Assembly: GCF_020085105.1 (NCBI RefSeq)
Contig: NC_058058.1
Location: 3,543,587-3,607,586 of the forward strand
From: Siniperca chuatsi
Lineage: Eukaryota; Chordata; Actinopteri; Centrarchiformes; Sinipercidae
DNA length: 64,000 nucleotides
Direction of reading: 5' to 3'
The notes below the pieces were generated by a model. The model saw only the letters and a list, made by a program, of their open reading frames with translations. It had not been told where the DNA came from and did no database searches. The position numbers were made by a program, and so were the translations under genes. The stretch's first letter is position 1. Each line of letters starts with the position of its first letter. Positions 21,101 to 32,299 of this stretch are shown piece by piece.

Positions 21101-21528
21101 AGTCTATAAGAGTAGAGAAGATACCGTCCCTTGGATCACTGACGGGAGTGAAGTGCAGGAGCTGGATAGCTGCACACGAGGCGACGGGAACGGGGCCCAC
21201 ACACACTGGAGACAGAAGACACTCCGGAGCCGGGTGAGCACTATTACCCATAGGAGACTGGAGTCGAGTTGGAGGTTAGTAGCGCTGGATGACTGAGAAC
21301 AAGTAGCGTCGTAGTAGAGTCCGTGGTTAACTGAAGGTAGGAGGCGTAGCTCTGTCCTTCTAGCGAACGAGACCGGACACTGACTGAGGTGAAGGGTGGA
21401 GATTTATAGTGGAGAGGAGTGGCTAATTGCCACCAGGTGTGTGCAGAGTCACAGGTGCAGGTGATTAGTATTCTGGTGAGGAGGAACGGTGTGGCTGAGA
21501 TGAGGTGGAGCCTGGCGTGTCTGTGACA
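18105..21528 (-). mobile_element. Ty3/Gypsy LTR retrotransposon, fossil copy (Tf1/sushi-like)
   Basis: Minus-strand copy inserted in V6. Parts seen, in element order: one LTR (21026-21528, starting TGTCAC and ending GTAACA, with a TATA-like box and a poly(A) signal), a gag region with a zinc-knuckle (20994 downward), a protease-like stretch, then pol with reverse transcriptase (YIDD) and RNase H, ending near 18105. Integrase and a second LTR are not seen. The copy is broken, with a few breaks, but its frames are long, so it looks fairly young. It has no counterpart in unit B. Confidence 0.88.
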
Positions 21529-21726
21529 GGTACCAACAGAGAGATGGAGAAACTCCTAAACTCCTCATTTACTTTGCTAGCACTCGAGAATCAGGGATTC
21601 CAATTCGTTTTACAGGCAGTGGATCAAACTCTGACTTCACTCTGACCATCAGTGGAGTCCAGACTGAAGATGCAGCAGTTTACTTCTGTCAGAGTCAACA
21701 CAACATCAACAGTCAGTGGTTGTTCA
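21529..21726 (+). pseudogene. Ig V segment V6, 3' half only
   Basis: Starts directly after the Gypsy LTR with GGTACCAACAG (framework 2) and continues to CDR3 ([12 protein letters not shown]) in an open frame. Leader, FR1 and CDR1 are missing. RSS 21727-21754 is a consensus 12-RSS, so the fragment could still be cut by RAG, but it cannot make a V domain. Confidence 0.9.
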
Positions 21727-21871
21727 CACAGTGAAAAAGCATCGTACAAAAACCTCCCTCAGTCAGACTGAACAGAAACTGAAGTGAGTGCTGCAGCTGG
21801 AAGCTACTGCAGAGACTGATACACTTCACTGAGGACACACACACACACACACACATGCAGACACACACACT

Positions 21872-23045
21872 TCAGAATCAGAATCAGAATCAGAAATACT
21901 TTATTGATCCCCAAGGGGAAACTCTTGTTACAGCAGCTCACTATCATGTCAGTGCAGACAGGAATAGAAGTACTAAGCAAAAAATATAATACACAATAAT
22001 ACAGTTCAGAAAAGCAATTAAGTACCAAGTGGGTATAAGTATAAAATAAAATAAGTGTAAAATAAGATAAGTGTGAGGTACCAAGTGGGTTTACCGGTTG
22101 ATGATAATAGTAAGGTATAAGGTAATAGTGCATGAACTGTCAAGTTAAGTAAAGCTGATTAAGGTTATAATGAGACAGAGGATATTGCACAGCAGTAATA
22201 GAGGTATGAATAAATATCAATATCAGTAAATTGGGAATTTTAAACTAAAATATTGCACAGCAGTATTAACACAGAATATTGCACAATTATGTCAAGTATT
22301 GTAGTGATGATAATGATCAATGTCCAGTTTAATGACTTAGGGTCATATAGACTGACACTTAGGGGGAGGAGTTAAAGAGTTTGATGGCCATAGGCAGGAA
22401 TGACTTCCTGTGGTGCTCTGTGGTGCATTTTGGGGGATGAGTCTTCCGCTGAAGGTACTCCTTTGTTGGACCAGCACGTCATAGAGTGGGTGGGAGACAC
22501 TGTCCAAGATGGCATGTAGTTTGGCCAGCATCCTCCTCTCTGACACCACCGACAGAGAATCCAGCTCCACCCCCATAATGTCACTGGCCTTACGGATCAG
22601 TTTGTTGAGCCTGTTAGCGTCCGCTACCCTCAACCTGCTGCCCCAGCATGCAACAGCATACAGGATAGCACCGGCCACCAGAGACTCATAAAACATCCTC
22701 AACATTGTCTGGCAGATGTTGATGGACCTCAGCCTCCTCAGAAAATAGAGGCGGCTCTGGCCCTTCCTGTAAAGAGCTTGAGTGTTCTTAGCCCAGTCCA
22801 GTTTATTGTCCATGTTTACTCCCAGGTATTTGTAGTCCTCAACAATGTCCACACTGACCCCCTGGATGGAAACCGGGATCACTGGTGCCTTGGCCCTTCG
22901 TAGGTCTACAACCAGCTCCTTAGACTATGTCGCATTGAGCTGCAGATGGTTCTGCTCACACCATGAGACAAAGTTACCCACCACAGCCTTGTACGCAGTC
23001 TCATCAACACCGCTGATACTTCCCACCTCAGCAGAGTCATCAGCC
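21872..23045 (-). mobile_element. Rex1/L2-like LINE 3' part
   Basis: Encodes the C-terminal part of a LINE reverse transcriptase (VSVDIVEDYKYLGVNMDNK, LYFLRRLRS, FYESLVAGAILYAVACWG) at 22343-22882 and further upstream in broken frames. The 3' end is GGGATCAATAAAGTATTTC followed by repeated GATTCT units at 21872-21895. It is 5' truncated at about 23045, where the L1-type fragment starts. Confidence 0.8.
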
Positions 23046-23520
23046 TGTTATTCTAAAACATTCCTGGGGTTAAAATCTCAGATCACAGTCATGTTGTATC
23101 ACTTTATGCCGATGATAAAATGCTTTTTATTTCTAATCCTAAAAATAAGAATTCAGACATTCTTATATTTATTCAGAGACCTGAAACTTAACATCATTTC
23201 TAGGTACAAATTAAATCTATACAACATATCTATCTTCATCAAGAGTAGACTAAAGTGATACGATATAAATGGGTGGGTTTTTTGGGTCTCTGTAAAGATA
23301 TTATAAAGAGTACAGTCTAGACTTGCTCTATAGGAAAAGTGCAATGAGATAACTTCTGGTATAAAATGGCGCTATATAAATTGAATTAAATTGAATTGAA
23401 TTGGTTTTCTATTAAAATGCTTTAATCATTATGGGTATAGTTACCAAGGTTCATTAATATCAGACAGACCTGCAACGACAATGAAAATCATTTCCCCAGT
23501 ATTAAATTATGAAGAATTGA
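23046..23520 (+). mobile_element. L1/Tx1-type RT fragment split by a LINE tail
   Basis: Decayed copy of the piece found beside C3 and C7 (CATTCCTGGGGTTAAAATCT, then a degenerate YADD region). A fish LINE 3' tail (about 23277-23402, ending in ATTGAATTG repeats) is inserted within it. Unrelated LINEs thus pile up at one site. Confidence 0.6.
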
Positions 23521-23574
23521 ATTACAAAAAGGATAGTCTTGTTATTACCGTGGCTTCATGTCTTATACTAACAT

Positions 23575-23599
23575 GTCAGGGTGGGGACTACTCGACCCA
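23575..23599 (-). pseudogene. Ig constant exon C4, 25-bp remnant
   Basis: Only the first 25 bases of a GRVVPTLT-subtype exon survive (CTGCAG acceptor, then TGGGTCGAGTAGTCC), followed by the normal upstream intron to about 23700. Everything else of the domain is gone. With C1 and C3 this makes three ruined constant exons in unit A. Confidence 0.8.
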
Positions 23600-23824
23600 C
23601 TGCAGAGAGAGAGAGAGATTAATAAAGTTTACATGAGGGAAACTAAACTCCACCCTGTTGGCTGCAGCAGAGGAGACTCCTAGTTCTGTTGGGCTCAGTA
23701 ACCATGGCAACAGACAGGCATCACTGCTGAACCACAGGTTTCTTTACTAAAGATAAAAAGTTTTAACTGTCACACTTTTACTCGGAGGCATATTCTTCAT
23801 ATTCTGAGTTTTATATCGCAAAAT

Positions 23825-24102
23825 TGTCATGGTCAGTCACCCGGCCATGTATTTCCGTAGCTTTTCCCTCTCCCTGTGTGCGTCCTCCATTGGACTGTAG
23901 TGTATGTCTGTGTGTGTGCTCCGGCTCTCCGGCTCTCGGTCTTCTACCGTGTGTTTTGTAACTCTGGTTTGCTTCTGCCGCAGACATCCCGCTCGCCGGT
24001 GATCTCTGCCACCCTGTTCGCCTGCCCTGTTCCGGCGCTGCCAGCTAACCAGCGGTCTCCCAACTCCTCCGGTGAAAACCCCGTGACTCATACACTACGA
24101 CA
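23825..24102 (+). mobile_element. Short solo LTR (Gypsy-like) with 5-bp target duplication
   Basis: 278-bp insert starting TGTCATGGTCAG and ending CACTACGACA. It is GC-rich in AT-rich surroundings. AAAAT stands directly on both sides (23820-23824 and 24103-24107), as expected for an LTR insertion. The start resembles the LTR at 54875. A fossil; no internal region. Confidence 0.65.
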
Positions 24103-24107
24103 AAAAT

Positions 24108-24676
24108 ATTACACATAAGCTGAAGACTGAGGCTTTTATTGTTTTAACTATCTTAAATATTTCTTGTCTCAATCCAAAACCTCATAAATGATGTGTGTGT
24201 TCTCTTCATGTAAGCAGGAATCATCACAACAGTCAGGCTTCATTACTGAAACATTCAAATGAATATTTTTGACTCCTGAACTACATTTTCAAACTGATAA
24301 ATTCTCACAATTACACATGTCGACAGACTTTAAAATCATTAGTCTGGGAGAAAGATAGAATAATAGCCATGCACATTAAATACTGATCAAAAATTATCAT
24401 TTCTTGAGCCAAAATATTAAAACTATCAAATATTTTCTTCATACAGAGTAATGCAGAGTAGTTTTGTAACATGAACTGATGAGAATGTAGAAGAGAAGAA
24501 AAAGTAAAAATTTTTTTGTGAAACAGGATTTTTTTTATTGTAGTGGATTTTATTCTGATTAAAGACACTGGGAAGCCTTCAAATGTCAGACACAAAAAAA
24601 TAAGTATTGATCTATTAATAGACAGCATCATCAGAGTCCCTGCTGGAGTCAGTCAGAGCATTTCCATAGAGAGCCA
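24108..24676. other. V7 5' flank
   Basis: AT-rich, no gene seen; the same type of flank precedes V1 and V14. The octamer-like motif follows at 24677-24684. Confidence 0.6.
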
Positions 24677-24802
24677 CTTTGCATCAGCAGCACCATGCTC
24701 CAGTGCTCTGGGACAGTTTATAGTCCTGAGAGTTGAACACTGGATGACTGACAGCTGTCCTTCATGACAACAGAAGCCACAGAAATCCTCCTCATCAAAA
24801 AC

Positions 24803-25271
24803 ATGACTTTGATCTCCGTCCTCATCTGGACTCTCCTCTGCTGCTGCAGGTAAAGTCCAGAGAATCAAGCTCCTCTCCTCTGCGAACATCCGTCCCTCTG
24901 AAATGAAGCCGACAAAACCATGACGCTGCTTTATGTTTTTGTCTCTGTGTCCTCAGAGTCCAGAGGCCAGGTCACAGTGACTCAGCCTGGAGCAGTGAGC
25001 TCTGCTCTGGGAGGCTCCGTCTCCATCAGCTGTAGGACCAGTCAGAATGTTCAGAATTCAAACTATTTATCCTGGTACCAACAGAGAGATGGAGAAACTC
25101 CTAAACTCCTCATTTACCTTGCTAGCACTCGAGCATCAGGGATTCCAGATCGTTTTACAGGCAGTGGATCAAACTCTGACTTCACTCTGACCATCAGTGG
25201 AGTCCAGACTGAAGATGCAGCAGTTTACTACTGTCAGAGTCTCCATTACATCAACAGCCAGTGGTTGTTCA
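24803..25271 (+). pseudogene. Ig V segment V7, leader exon out of frame
   Basis: The V exon (24957-25271) is fully open and normal: CDR1 [12 protein letters not shown]3 [15 protein letters not shown] 25272-25299 consensus. The leader (24803-24849) has lost five bases (TTCAC) before its donor, making it 47 nt instead of 52, so splicing to the usual acceptor shifts the frame and soon meets a stop. It would be silent unless translation starts at the in-frame ATG inside the intron at 24920 ([14 protein letters not shown]), which is present in all main-family V segments. Confidence 0.8.
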
Positions 25272-25377
25272 CACAGTGAAAAAGCGTCGTACAAAAACCT
25301 CCCTCAGTCAGACTGAACAGAAACTGAAGTGACAGCTGCAGCTGGAAGCTACTGCAGAGACTGATACACTTCACTGA

Positions 25378-25380
<3 letters not shown>

Positions 25381-25428
<48 letters not shown>
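25381..25428. repeat. (CA)n microsatellite behind V7
   Basis: About 48 bp of CA repeats, 80 bp after the V7 RSS. Confidence 0.95.
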
Positions 25429-25432
<4 letters not shown>

Positions 25433-26133
25433 TGCTGTACACAGACAAATTCATTAAGCGGTTTGAACATTTCACCATTATTGCTTTAATTACCAGTGAA
25501 TATGTATCAAAACAAGTTTAACTACAAAAAAATGATCTTGATGGAAACCAAATTACTTTCTCCGTCACATTTTCTCACCATCCATTCATATCTCATTATA
25601 ATCTCATGTTCTTATCAATTTTCTGAAGAATATAAAGGCCAACCTGGGACAGTTAATGAGAAAAGGCATCAGCTTTGACCTCAGCTTCATACTGGATCAC
25701 AGTTTTCTCAACTATTTCCGGTGAAAAGAAAATACAAAGACATAGATCAGCATCAGAAACCTTTGCAATAAAAAAGTCCAAACAAAACCTGTACATCCCT
25801 CAAATCACACAAAATATTACTTTAAATATGTAATACTATGTTATCTAAAGAAAAGCTCAAAATCAACTGAAATCATAAAAAGGCAAAAGACATAAGTGAT
25901 CTACTTAATATGACGAGATCTACATAAATAACTCTAACTGTCGATATATAAAGCAATGCACTAACACATTTTCCCCTACATGCAACTCAAAAACCCAACA
26001 AATACACTGTGATTAAAGTTCATTCTTGACCATGGAAACACCAAAACGATCTGCACAACTTCCTTCCACTAACTGTTGTGAAGCTTTCAATCCTATCACA
26101 TGATCTTCCTCAGCAGATGGAGTTGCCCAGTTG
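25429..26133. other. V7 3' flank, copy of the V1 flank
   Basis: No gene. Aligns with 1340-2033 over its full length, including the E-box-containing block. It shows that V plus flank plus the nmrk2-like piece moved as one ~2-kb unit. Confidence 0.65.
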
Positions 26134-26372
26134 TCATTGAAATGTAGATTTGTAGAAGTTCTTGTATTTCAAATACATGGGCCGGACGTGACCATCCAAT
26201 AGGCCGGGGGGGTCTAGTTTCTAGAGCACCTCCTCTTTTTGCATTCATCACATGGGATGGAAATAAAGTACCGTTGGTTCAGCACGTCGATCAAAGATCC
26301 GTAGGTGTAAAGCAGGAAGCCCTGCACAATAAGGATGTGAGTCTCCTCCTCCTCCTCCTCATGGTCAGGCTT
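26134..26372 (-). pseudogene. nmrk2-like fragment, second copy
   Basis: Same nicotinamide riboside kinase piece as at 2034-2282. It is more decayed: part of the PDPPG region is deleted and a stop lies in the RN-YTV area. The landmarks [19 protein letters not shown] and [16 protein letters not shown] are still readable. It breaks off into a V 5' flank at about 26409. Confidence 0.7.
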
Positions 26373-26625
26373 TGGGACATCTCAGTATCCAGGGTGTTAT
26401 TAACGCCATATACAGAGTAATGCAGAGTAGTTTTCTAACATGAACTGATGAGAATGTAGAAAATAAAAGTTACATTTTTAGTACTTTTTTTACTGGAGTG
26501 GATTTTAGTCTGGTTAACGACAGTGTGAAGCCTTCAAGAATTGTTGCAAATACATAAAATTTCAAATGTCAGATCAAGAATAAAATAAGTATTGCTCCAT
26601 TAATAGACAGCATCATCAGAGTCAT

Positions 26626-26859
26626 CCAGTCAGAATGTTTATAGCTCAAACTATTTAGCCTGGTACCAACAGAGAGATGGAGAAATTACTAAACTCCTCA
26701 TTTACTATACTAGCACTCCAGCATCAGGGATTCCACGTCGTTTTACAGGCAGTGGATCAAACTCTGACTTCACTCTGACCATCAGTGGAGTCCAGACTGA
26801 AGATGCAGCACTTTACTACTTTCAGAGTGGACACAATATCAACAGTCAGTGGTTGTTCA
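26626..26859 (+). pseudogene. Ig V segment V8, fragment
   Basis: Begins at the end of FR1 (CCAGTCAGAATG) fused directly to the promoter flank, so leader, octamer and most of FR1 are deleted. The second disulphide Cys codon is TTT (YYFQSG) and other substitutions are present. RSS 26860-26887 still looks consensus. Confidence 0.9.
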
Positions 26860-27123
26860 CACAGTGAAAAAGCGTGCTACAAAAACCTCCCTCAGTCAGA
26901 CTGAACAGAAACTGAAGTGACAGCTGCAGCTGGATGTTACTGCAGAGACTGATACACTTCACTGAGTAAATACTACTGAGTAAGTGTGTAAATGTACACA
27001 CTTACCCACGCACACACAAACTAAATATGTATATGTCAATATACTTTTAGGAAGAAGGATTTACTAGACATAAGTGTTCTGTATATTCACTACTCATTGC
27101 AATATTTAATAAATGCTTGGCTG

Positions 27124-27997
27124 TGTCGTAATGTACGATCTACGAACCCAAGGATGCAGAACACAGATAGAGGGGTATCAAATGACAATGTCAATCTTTA
27201 TTAGGATAACACAGAATCACTGGGAATGGGTTTCTTTCTCTAATCCGGTGCCGTCCTCTGCGGCTCTTGGAAGTCAGTGAAGATCCAGGAGCAGAGGCTG
27301 GAGAAGCTTATCCTGGACCAACTCGGGTAGAGTGCTGTGTGGATCTGGACAGGAAGTGGACCCGTGGTGTGGAGCAGATGGCGATGTGGCGACTCGGACA
27401 GGCAGCGACTCCGATGCGTGGGGCAGGCGATGACGTGTAGGCCTGGACTGGCGGCGATGTGTAGACACGGACAGACAGCCGACCCGTGGCGTGGAGGTGG
27501 CTGAGTCCGAGAGGTCTGGCTCAGGGTTGTAGCTTACAGAGTCAGGAAGTCAGCCGGCAAGGCAGTGTGGCTGGCGAGGCAGGTAGACAGGCAGGTAGGA
27601 ATCCGGAAGGAGACGGGAGCAGCGATCACATGCACAGGATAATTCTGAGGCAGAAGTAGATCACAGTCAACAAATGAGGTAACTAGAAACATTTGCAAAG
27701 GTACTTAACTTTTTAAGCACGGCGCCTTAACGCAGTGGTCGTACAAGTGTACGGAGACAACCTGGCGTTGGTGGTGTGGGTGATCCTGGTATTTGAGCTG
27801 TGGAGACTGATGGGTAATTGAAGTCAGGTGAGCCGGTGATCAGCAGCAGGCAGGAAACCATGGAGCCAGACCAGAAGACACACAGACAGACACAGACACA
27901 CATCTAGAGACGAGGCGAGGACACACAAGAAACACAAGGAGAGGAGAGCACACAAGAGCACACAGGGATAGGGAGGACAGGGTGGCTGACTATGACA
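27124..27997 (-). mobile_element. Solo LTR of a Ty3/Gypsy element with target duplication
   Basis: 874-bp insert between two copies of GGCTG (27119-27123 and 27998-28002). On the minus strand it starts TGTCATAGTCAGCCACC and ends TTACGACA. It resembles the LTR at 54875-55493 (TTGTGTTTCTTG, GGCTCCATG, CACCTGACTT-type stretches), so both come from one family. No internal region: a solo LTR fossil. Confidence 0.75.
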
Positions 27998-28059
27998 GGC
28001 TGCTTCCAACAGGAAACACATTAGCATCTCAGATGTCTGTTCATTGTCATTGCACCATA

Positions 28060-28250
28060 AAATCATTTTGTATGCCGATGACATACTATATAAATCACAC
28101 AACCTGCGTGTTTCCCAGTTATCTCGCCAACCTGACTCCCCTCTTTAATGTATAGCAAAGTTGGTTGCAGACTCTGGAATCCACATATCATCAAAGTGAA
28201 ATGAAATTGTTAAAACTCAAAAACAAGTACTTTCCTAATAACTTCTAATG
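28060..28250 (+). mobile_element. Decayed LINE RT fragment
   Basis: Contains an ATGCCGATGACATACT stretch, a degenerate YADD-type motif, with little else preserved. Its right part is shared with 61013-61110. Confidence 0.4.
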
Positions 28251-30890
28251 GAGTACTACATAGGAGACAATGATGAGTTACTAGAGAATGGACTGGGAGT
28301 GGATATACTAGTGAATCATTAGGTAATGATTAGTTCATGAATATCTGCGAATCGATCATACTGACTTTTTTCTTCATGAGTTGTTCCTGTTAAACTACCA
28401 GCCGGTGAACAGCACAAAACCAGTAACGGCTCATTTATTACTAATTACTTACACATTACTTACAGTTTTTGTGCACCCCAAGTAAAGTGATACATCGTAC
28501 TGAGTTAAGTAGTCCTTCATCATTAGCTTATGATTACTTACCCTTTTTGTGCCCCCTCATGTAGATTGGTGCATCATACTGAGTGGTTACTGAGTACGGA
28601 ATCATTGCTTCATGAGTACCTGTCCATTAGTTAAATATTTCAGCAGTAAGCGACAGTGTTTGGGATTTCCTTTCATTGTTTTCAGATACAAGAACAGCCA
28701 CAACATACACAGTTGGTTCCACAACTATTAATTTATCTGCAAAAATATAAATATGCAAAACATAGTGTTTGTGTGCTTCAGCAGGAGACACCTTGACGAG
28801 TGCTGCTGGTGGTCGCAGGGGTAAACCATAGACTGTATTAACGCACTAATTTCTGCAGCCTGCAGTTCAGTGTGCCCGCCCGTTTCATCTGAAAAACATG
28901 TTTAAAAAAACCGTTTTGCCTTACTGCGACGATATTAACACAATATCATTTAGTATGATCGATTTAGCCAACCCTTGCCTTAGGAACACCACGATTCTAA
29001 TGTTATACCATTAGCGGTTAACATTAGCACTTGGCATTAGCATGTAGCTGACATTAGTTTTTTGCAAGGGTAATAATAGCTTGACATAAGTTAGCGTTTT
29101 AGCATTTAACAAGAATCATGTGGGTGTACGTGATTTACCTTTAATCGACTGGTCATCCGTTTCCATGTCTTCCACCAGGGGCGTAGAACAAAATTCTGGA
29201 CCCAGTACATCAGCATTCTCTAGGGGCCCCTCCCTGCATCCACAGCTATTCATTCCAGTATCTTTGTGGGCACTCCTCTAATGAGGGCCCTGTATACTCA
29301 GTCACCATTTCCCCCCCAGACCTAAGCCTATCTTCCACCATGGCTGCCAACAGCGCAGGAGCTGAGTCTTTACACCATGGCAGCAAGCCCCACCCCCAAA
29401 GTTCCTGTACTTTTGGAAAGTGCTACCCCCTGAGCAGGGACTTTTTAGGGGGGGTCACAGGCTGGCCCTCTCTGGCGCAACAGCAACAACACATTTTCCC
29501 TTATATGCAACCCAGAAACCCAAAAAAAACAAAGAGACTGAAAGTTCATTCTTAATCTTGGTAACAGCAAACCCATTCTCCACAGGGTCCATATACTCAC
29601 TTTTGTGGAGCTTTCAATCATATCACATGATCTTCCTCAGCAGATGGAGTTGCTCAGTTGTCATTGAAATGTAGATTTTCGAATTCCCATTCCTCTGAAC
29701 ATTTCTCGGACTTCTTGTCCATGTTGGCTTCAAAGGTAAAAGATTCCATGACAACTTGGCAAACTACTTCTGCTGAGGTGTGAGAACAAATTTGAGAGAA
29801 ACTGAGTTTAGATGAAACTTATATTTTGTCTGTGCTTTATTGATCAACAATAAGGACGCACAGTAAATATTCAGTACATTAGTATAGAGCGTTGAAGACT
29901 GCCAGATGTTGATATGGAAATTGTTTTTTTCCTCCTTTGCTGAGCTCAGTAACCATGGTAACAAACAGGCATCGCTGCTGAACCATGGCAACAGACAGGT
30001 TTCAGTACTAAAGATAAAGTTAAAAGTGACATTTTGTTCCTCTGATGCATTAATGTTTGCTAAGCAAACTACAAACATATCTGAGTTTTAAAGTAAAAAA
30101 ATACATTACCTAATATGACAGATGTCAGGTTTATATTGTTTTACAGTGTGTTAAAGATTTCTTGTCTAAAACAGAAAGGACCTCGATGGTGTGTGATTAT
30201 ACTGTTCATTCAAAATGAACACTGTTAACAACTGAGTTACGTATTAAAACTAATCAAATCAAACCTACTCATACAGCATGTTGTTTAAATATAACAGCTA
30301 TGTTTTAAGATAATCATTTGTAATAAAGTAAAGTACTTGATCAAGATCAAGGAAAACCCATGAACAATACTTGGCCCAGTATTTGGGCTGAAATTTAAAA
30401 ACTTTTCTGAACATTTTCTTCAGAGAGCATACTTTTTTTGTAATCTTAAAATCTAGAAACCTTTGAAATTAAAATTCCAGTGTAACAAAATGTTTAACTG
30501 AAGAAGATTTTAGTCAGTTTGAGACATAATGTGACATACTCAAGAATCACTGCAATTAAATTAAATTCCAATCATCAGCTAAAATATTTCAGTGACGTCT
30601 ACAGTTATGAAATCAAGCAGAAAAAAAACAGAATTGGGGTTATTAAAGGAGTTAAATGTTCTTATAGTTAACATCTAGTCTGGTTCTCCCTCCCTGTACC
30701 ACAGTGACAGAAACACGGCTCTCTGACTTCGACAACAACTCACCTAACACATTCACAGTTATGAGGTAAAGTGTTTAACAGTCAGAAACTCCACAAATTT
30801 AAAGGTAACCATTTAACCCTTACTAAATTGTTAAATGTCTTCAAAATCTTTTAAATCTCTTACAGTAAAACAAAGGCAAAAGCAAAATTT
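28140..30890. repeat. Segmental duplication, unit A right block
   Basis: Matches 61013-63375 closely, except for about 300 bp (near 28715-29015) present only here. No V or C exon lies inside. Contents: AT-rich sequence; a repeat-like block at 29160-29560; the flank block with CTTCCTCAGCAGATGG at about 29625-29680; and a small minus-strand frame at about 29670-29755 that I do not recognise. Confidence 0.8.
30664..30706 (-). pseudogene. Ig J segment relic
   Basis: The heptamer CACTGTG (30700-30706, minus strand) is intact and is followed by a J-like stretch ending GGRTRLDV. The Phe of FGxG is gone, the splice donor has changed to GTTAACTATAAG, and the 23-bp spacer and nonamer are deleted. No constant exon is found within several kb downstream. 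Same relic at 63145-63187. Confidence 0.75.
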
Positions 30891-31236
30891 GTTGGGAATG
30901 CACTGTACAACACCGGATAAACATACAAAAATGATCAGAGATAAATATTAACTGCAAAACAACACCTTGACTAGTGATAAAAATAATAAAAATCAATTTG
31001 TTGAAACTTCAGTACGACAATGATGTTGATTTCGTGAATTTAGGGGAATTTACACAACAGAGGAAATTCTGAAAAAAAGTTTTATCCACTGAAATTTTTC
31101 CAAATTCACATGGAAAAGAGCATTAACACATTCCTAATAAATACTCTGATTAACTGGTTGATCCATTGATTAACAACATCATCAGAGTAATCCAAGTCCC
31201 TGTTGGAGTCGGTCAGAGCATTTCCATAGAGAGCCA
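30707..31236. other. V9 5' flank
   Basis: AT-rich, no gene. It resembles the region between J2 and V4, which fits a former J-V neighbourhood. Confidence 0.55.
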
Positions 31237-31362
31237 CTTTGCATCAGCAGCACCATGCTCCAGTGCTCTGGGAGAGTTTATAGTCCTGAGAGTTGAACAC
31301 TGGATGACTGACAGCTGTCCTTCATGACAACAGAAGCCACAGAAATCCTCCTCATCAAAAAC

Positions 31363-31836
31363 ATGACTTTGATCTCCGTCCTCATCTGGACTCTCCTCTG
31401 CTGCTGCTTCACAGGTAAAGTCCAGAGAATCAAACTCCTCTCCTCCGTGAACATACGTCCCTCTGAAATGAAGCCGACAAAACCATGACGCTGCTTTATG
31501 TTTTTGTCTCTGTATCCTCAGAGTCCAGAGGCCAGATCACAGTGACTCAGCCTGGAGCAGTGAGCTCTGCTCTGGGAGGTTCCGTCTCCATCAGCTGTAG
31601 GACCAGTCAGGATGTTTATAGCTCAAACCGTTTAGCCTGGTACCAACAGAGAGATGGAGAAACTCCTAAACTCCTCATTTACCTTGCTAGCACTCGAGCA
31701 TCAGGGATTCCAGTTCGTTTTACAGGCAGTGGATCAAGCTCTGACTTCACTCTGACCATCAGTGGAGTCCAGACTGAAGATGCAGCAGTTTACTACTGTC
31801 AGAGTTATCACTACATCAACAGTCAGTGGTTGTTCA
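31363..31836 (+). CDS. Ig V segment V9 (main family), intact
   Basis: Leader 31363-31414, V exon 31522-31836. Short CDR1 (DVYSSNRLA), FR3 [15 protein letters not shown]3 [15 protein letters not shown] 31837-31864 consensus. The octamer-like site is at 31237-31244. It is the last V of unit A; the sequence behind it resembles that behind V14. Confidence 0.93.
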
Positions 31837-31944
31837 CACAGTGAAAAAGCGTCGTACAAAAACCTCCCTCAGTCAGACTGAACAGAAACTGAAGTGAGTG
31901 CTGCAGCTGGAAGCTACTGCAGAGACTGATACACTTCACTGAGG

Positions 31945-31948
<4 letters not shown>

Positions 31949-32009
<61 letters not shown>
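31949..32009. repeat. (CA)n microsatellite behind V9
   Basis: About 60 bp of CA repeats after V9. Confidence 0.95.
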
Positions 32010-32299
32010 AATTCAGATTTATAGGATGAAACAATTACAGACAGGACTTACTGGAAAATCATTACATTTGAAAGTTTGTAAAAAATAGACCCATCACAGA
32101 TACCAAAACATCAAATTTCATCATTAGTTTCATTGTGTCATTGTGACAGTTTCTGAACGTTCTGGCAACTTTTATCACTGAGAAAACAAACAGTGCTGGA
32201 CTCTTCAAACTCTTTTCAGATTGAGATTTCCAATATTTTACAAGAAGCATCAATGCCAAGAATGTTCTTTGTGAAAAATTCAGTTGTTTACAGCAAATC

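Noticed and set aside
22845-23258. 137-residue plus-strand frame
   Set aside because: Antisense to a LINE reverse transcriptase and continuing into another LINE remnant.
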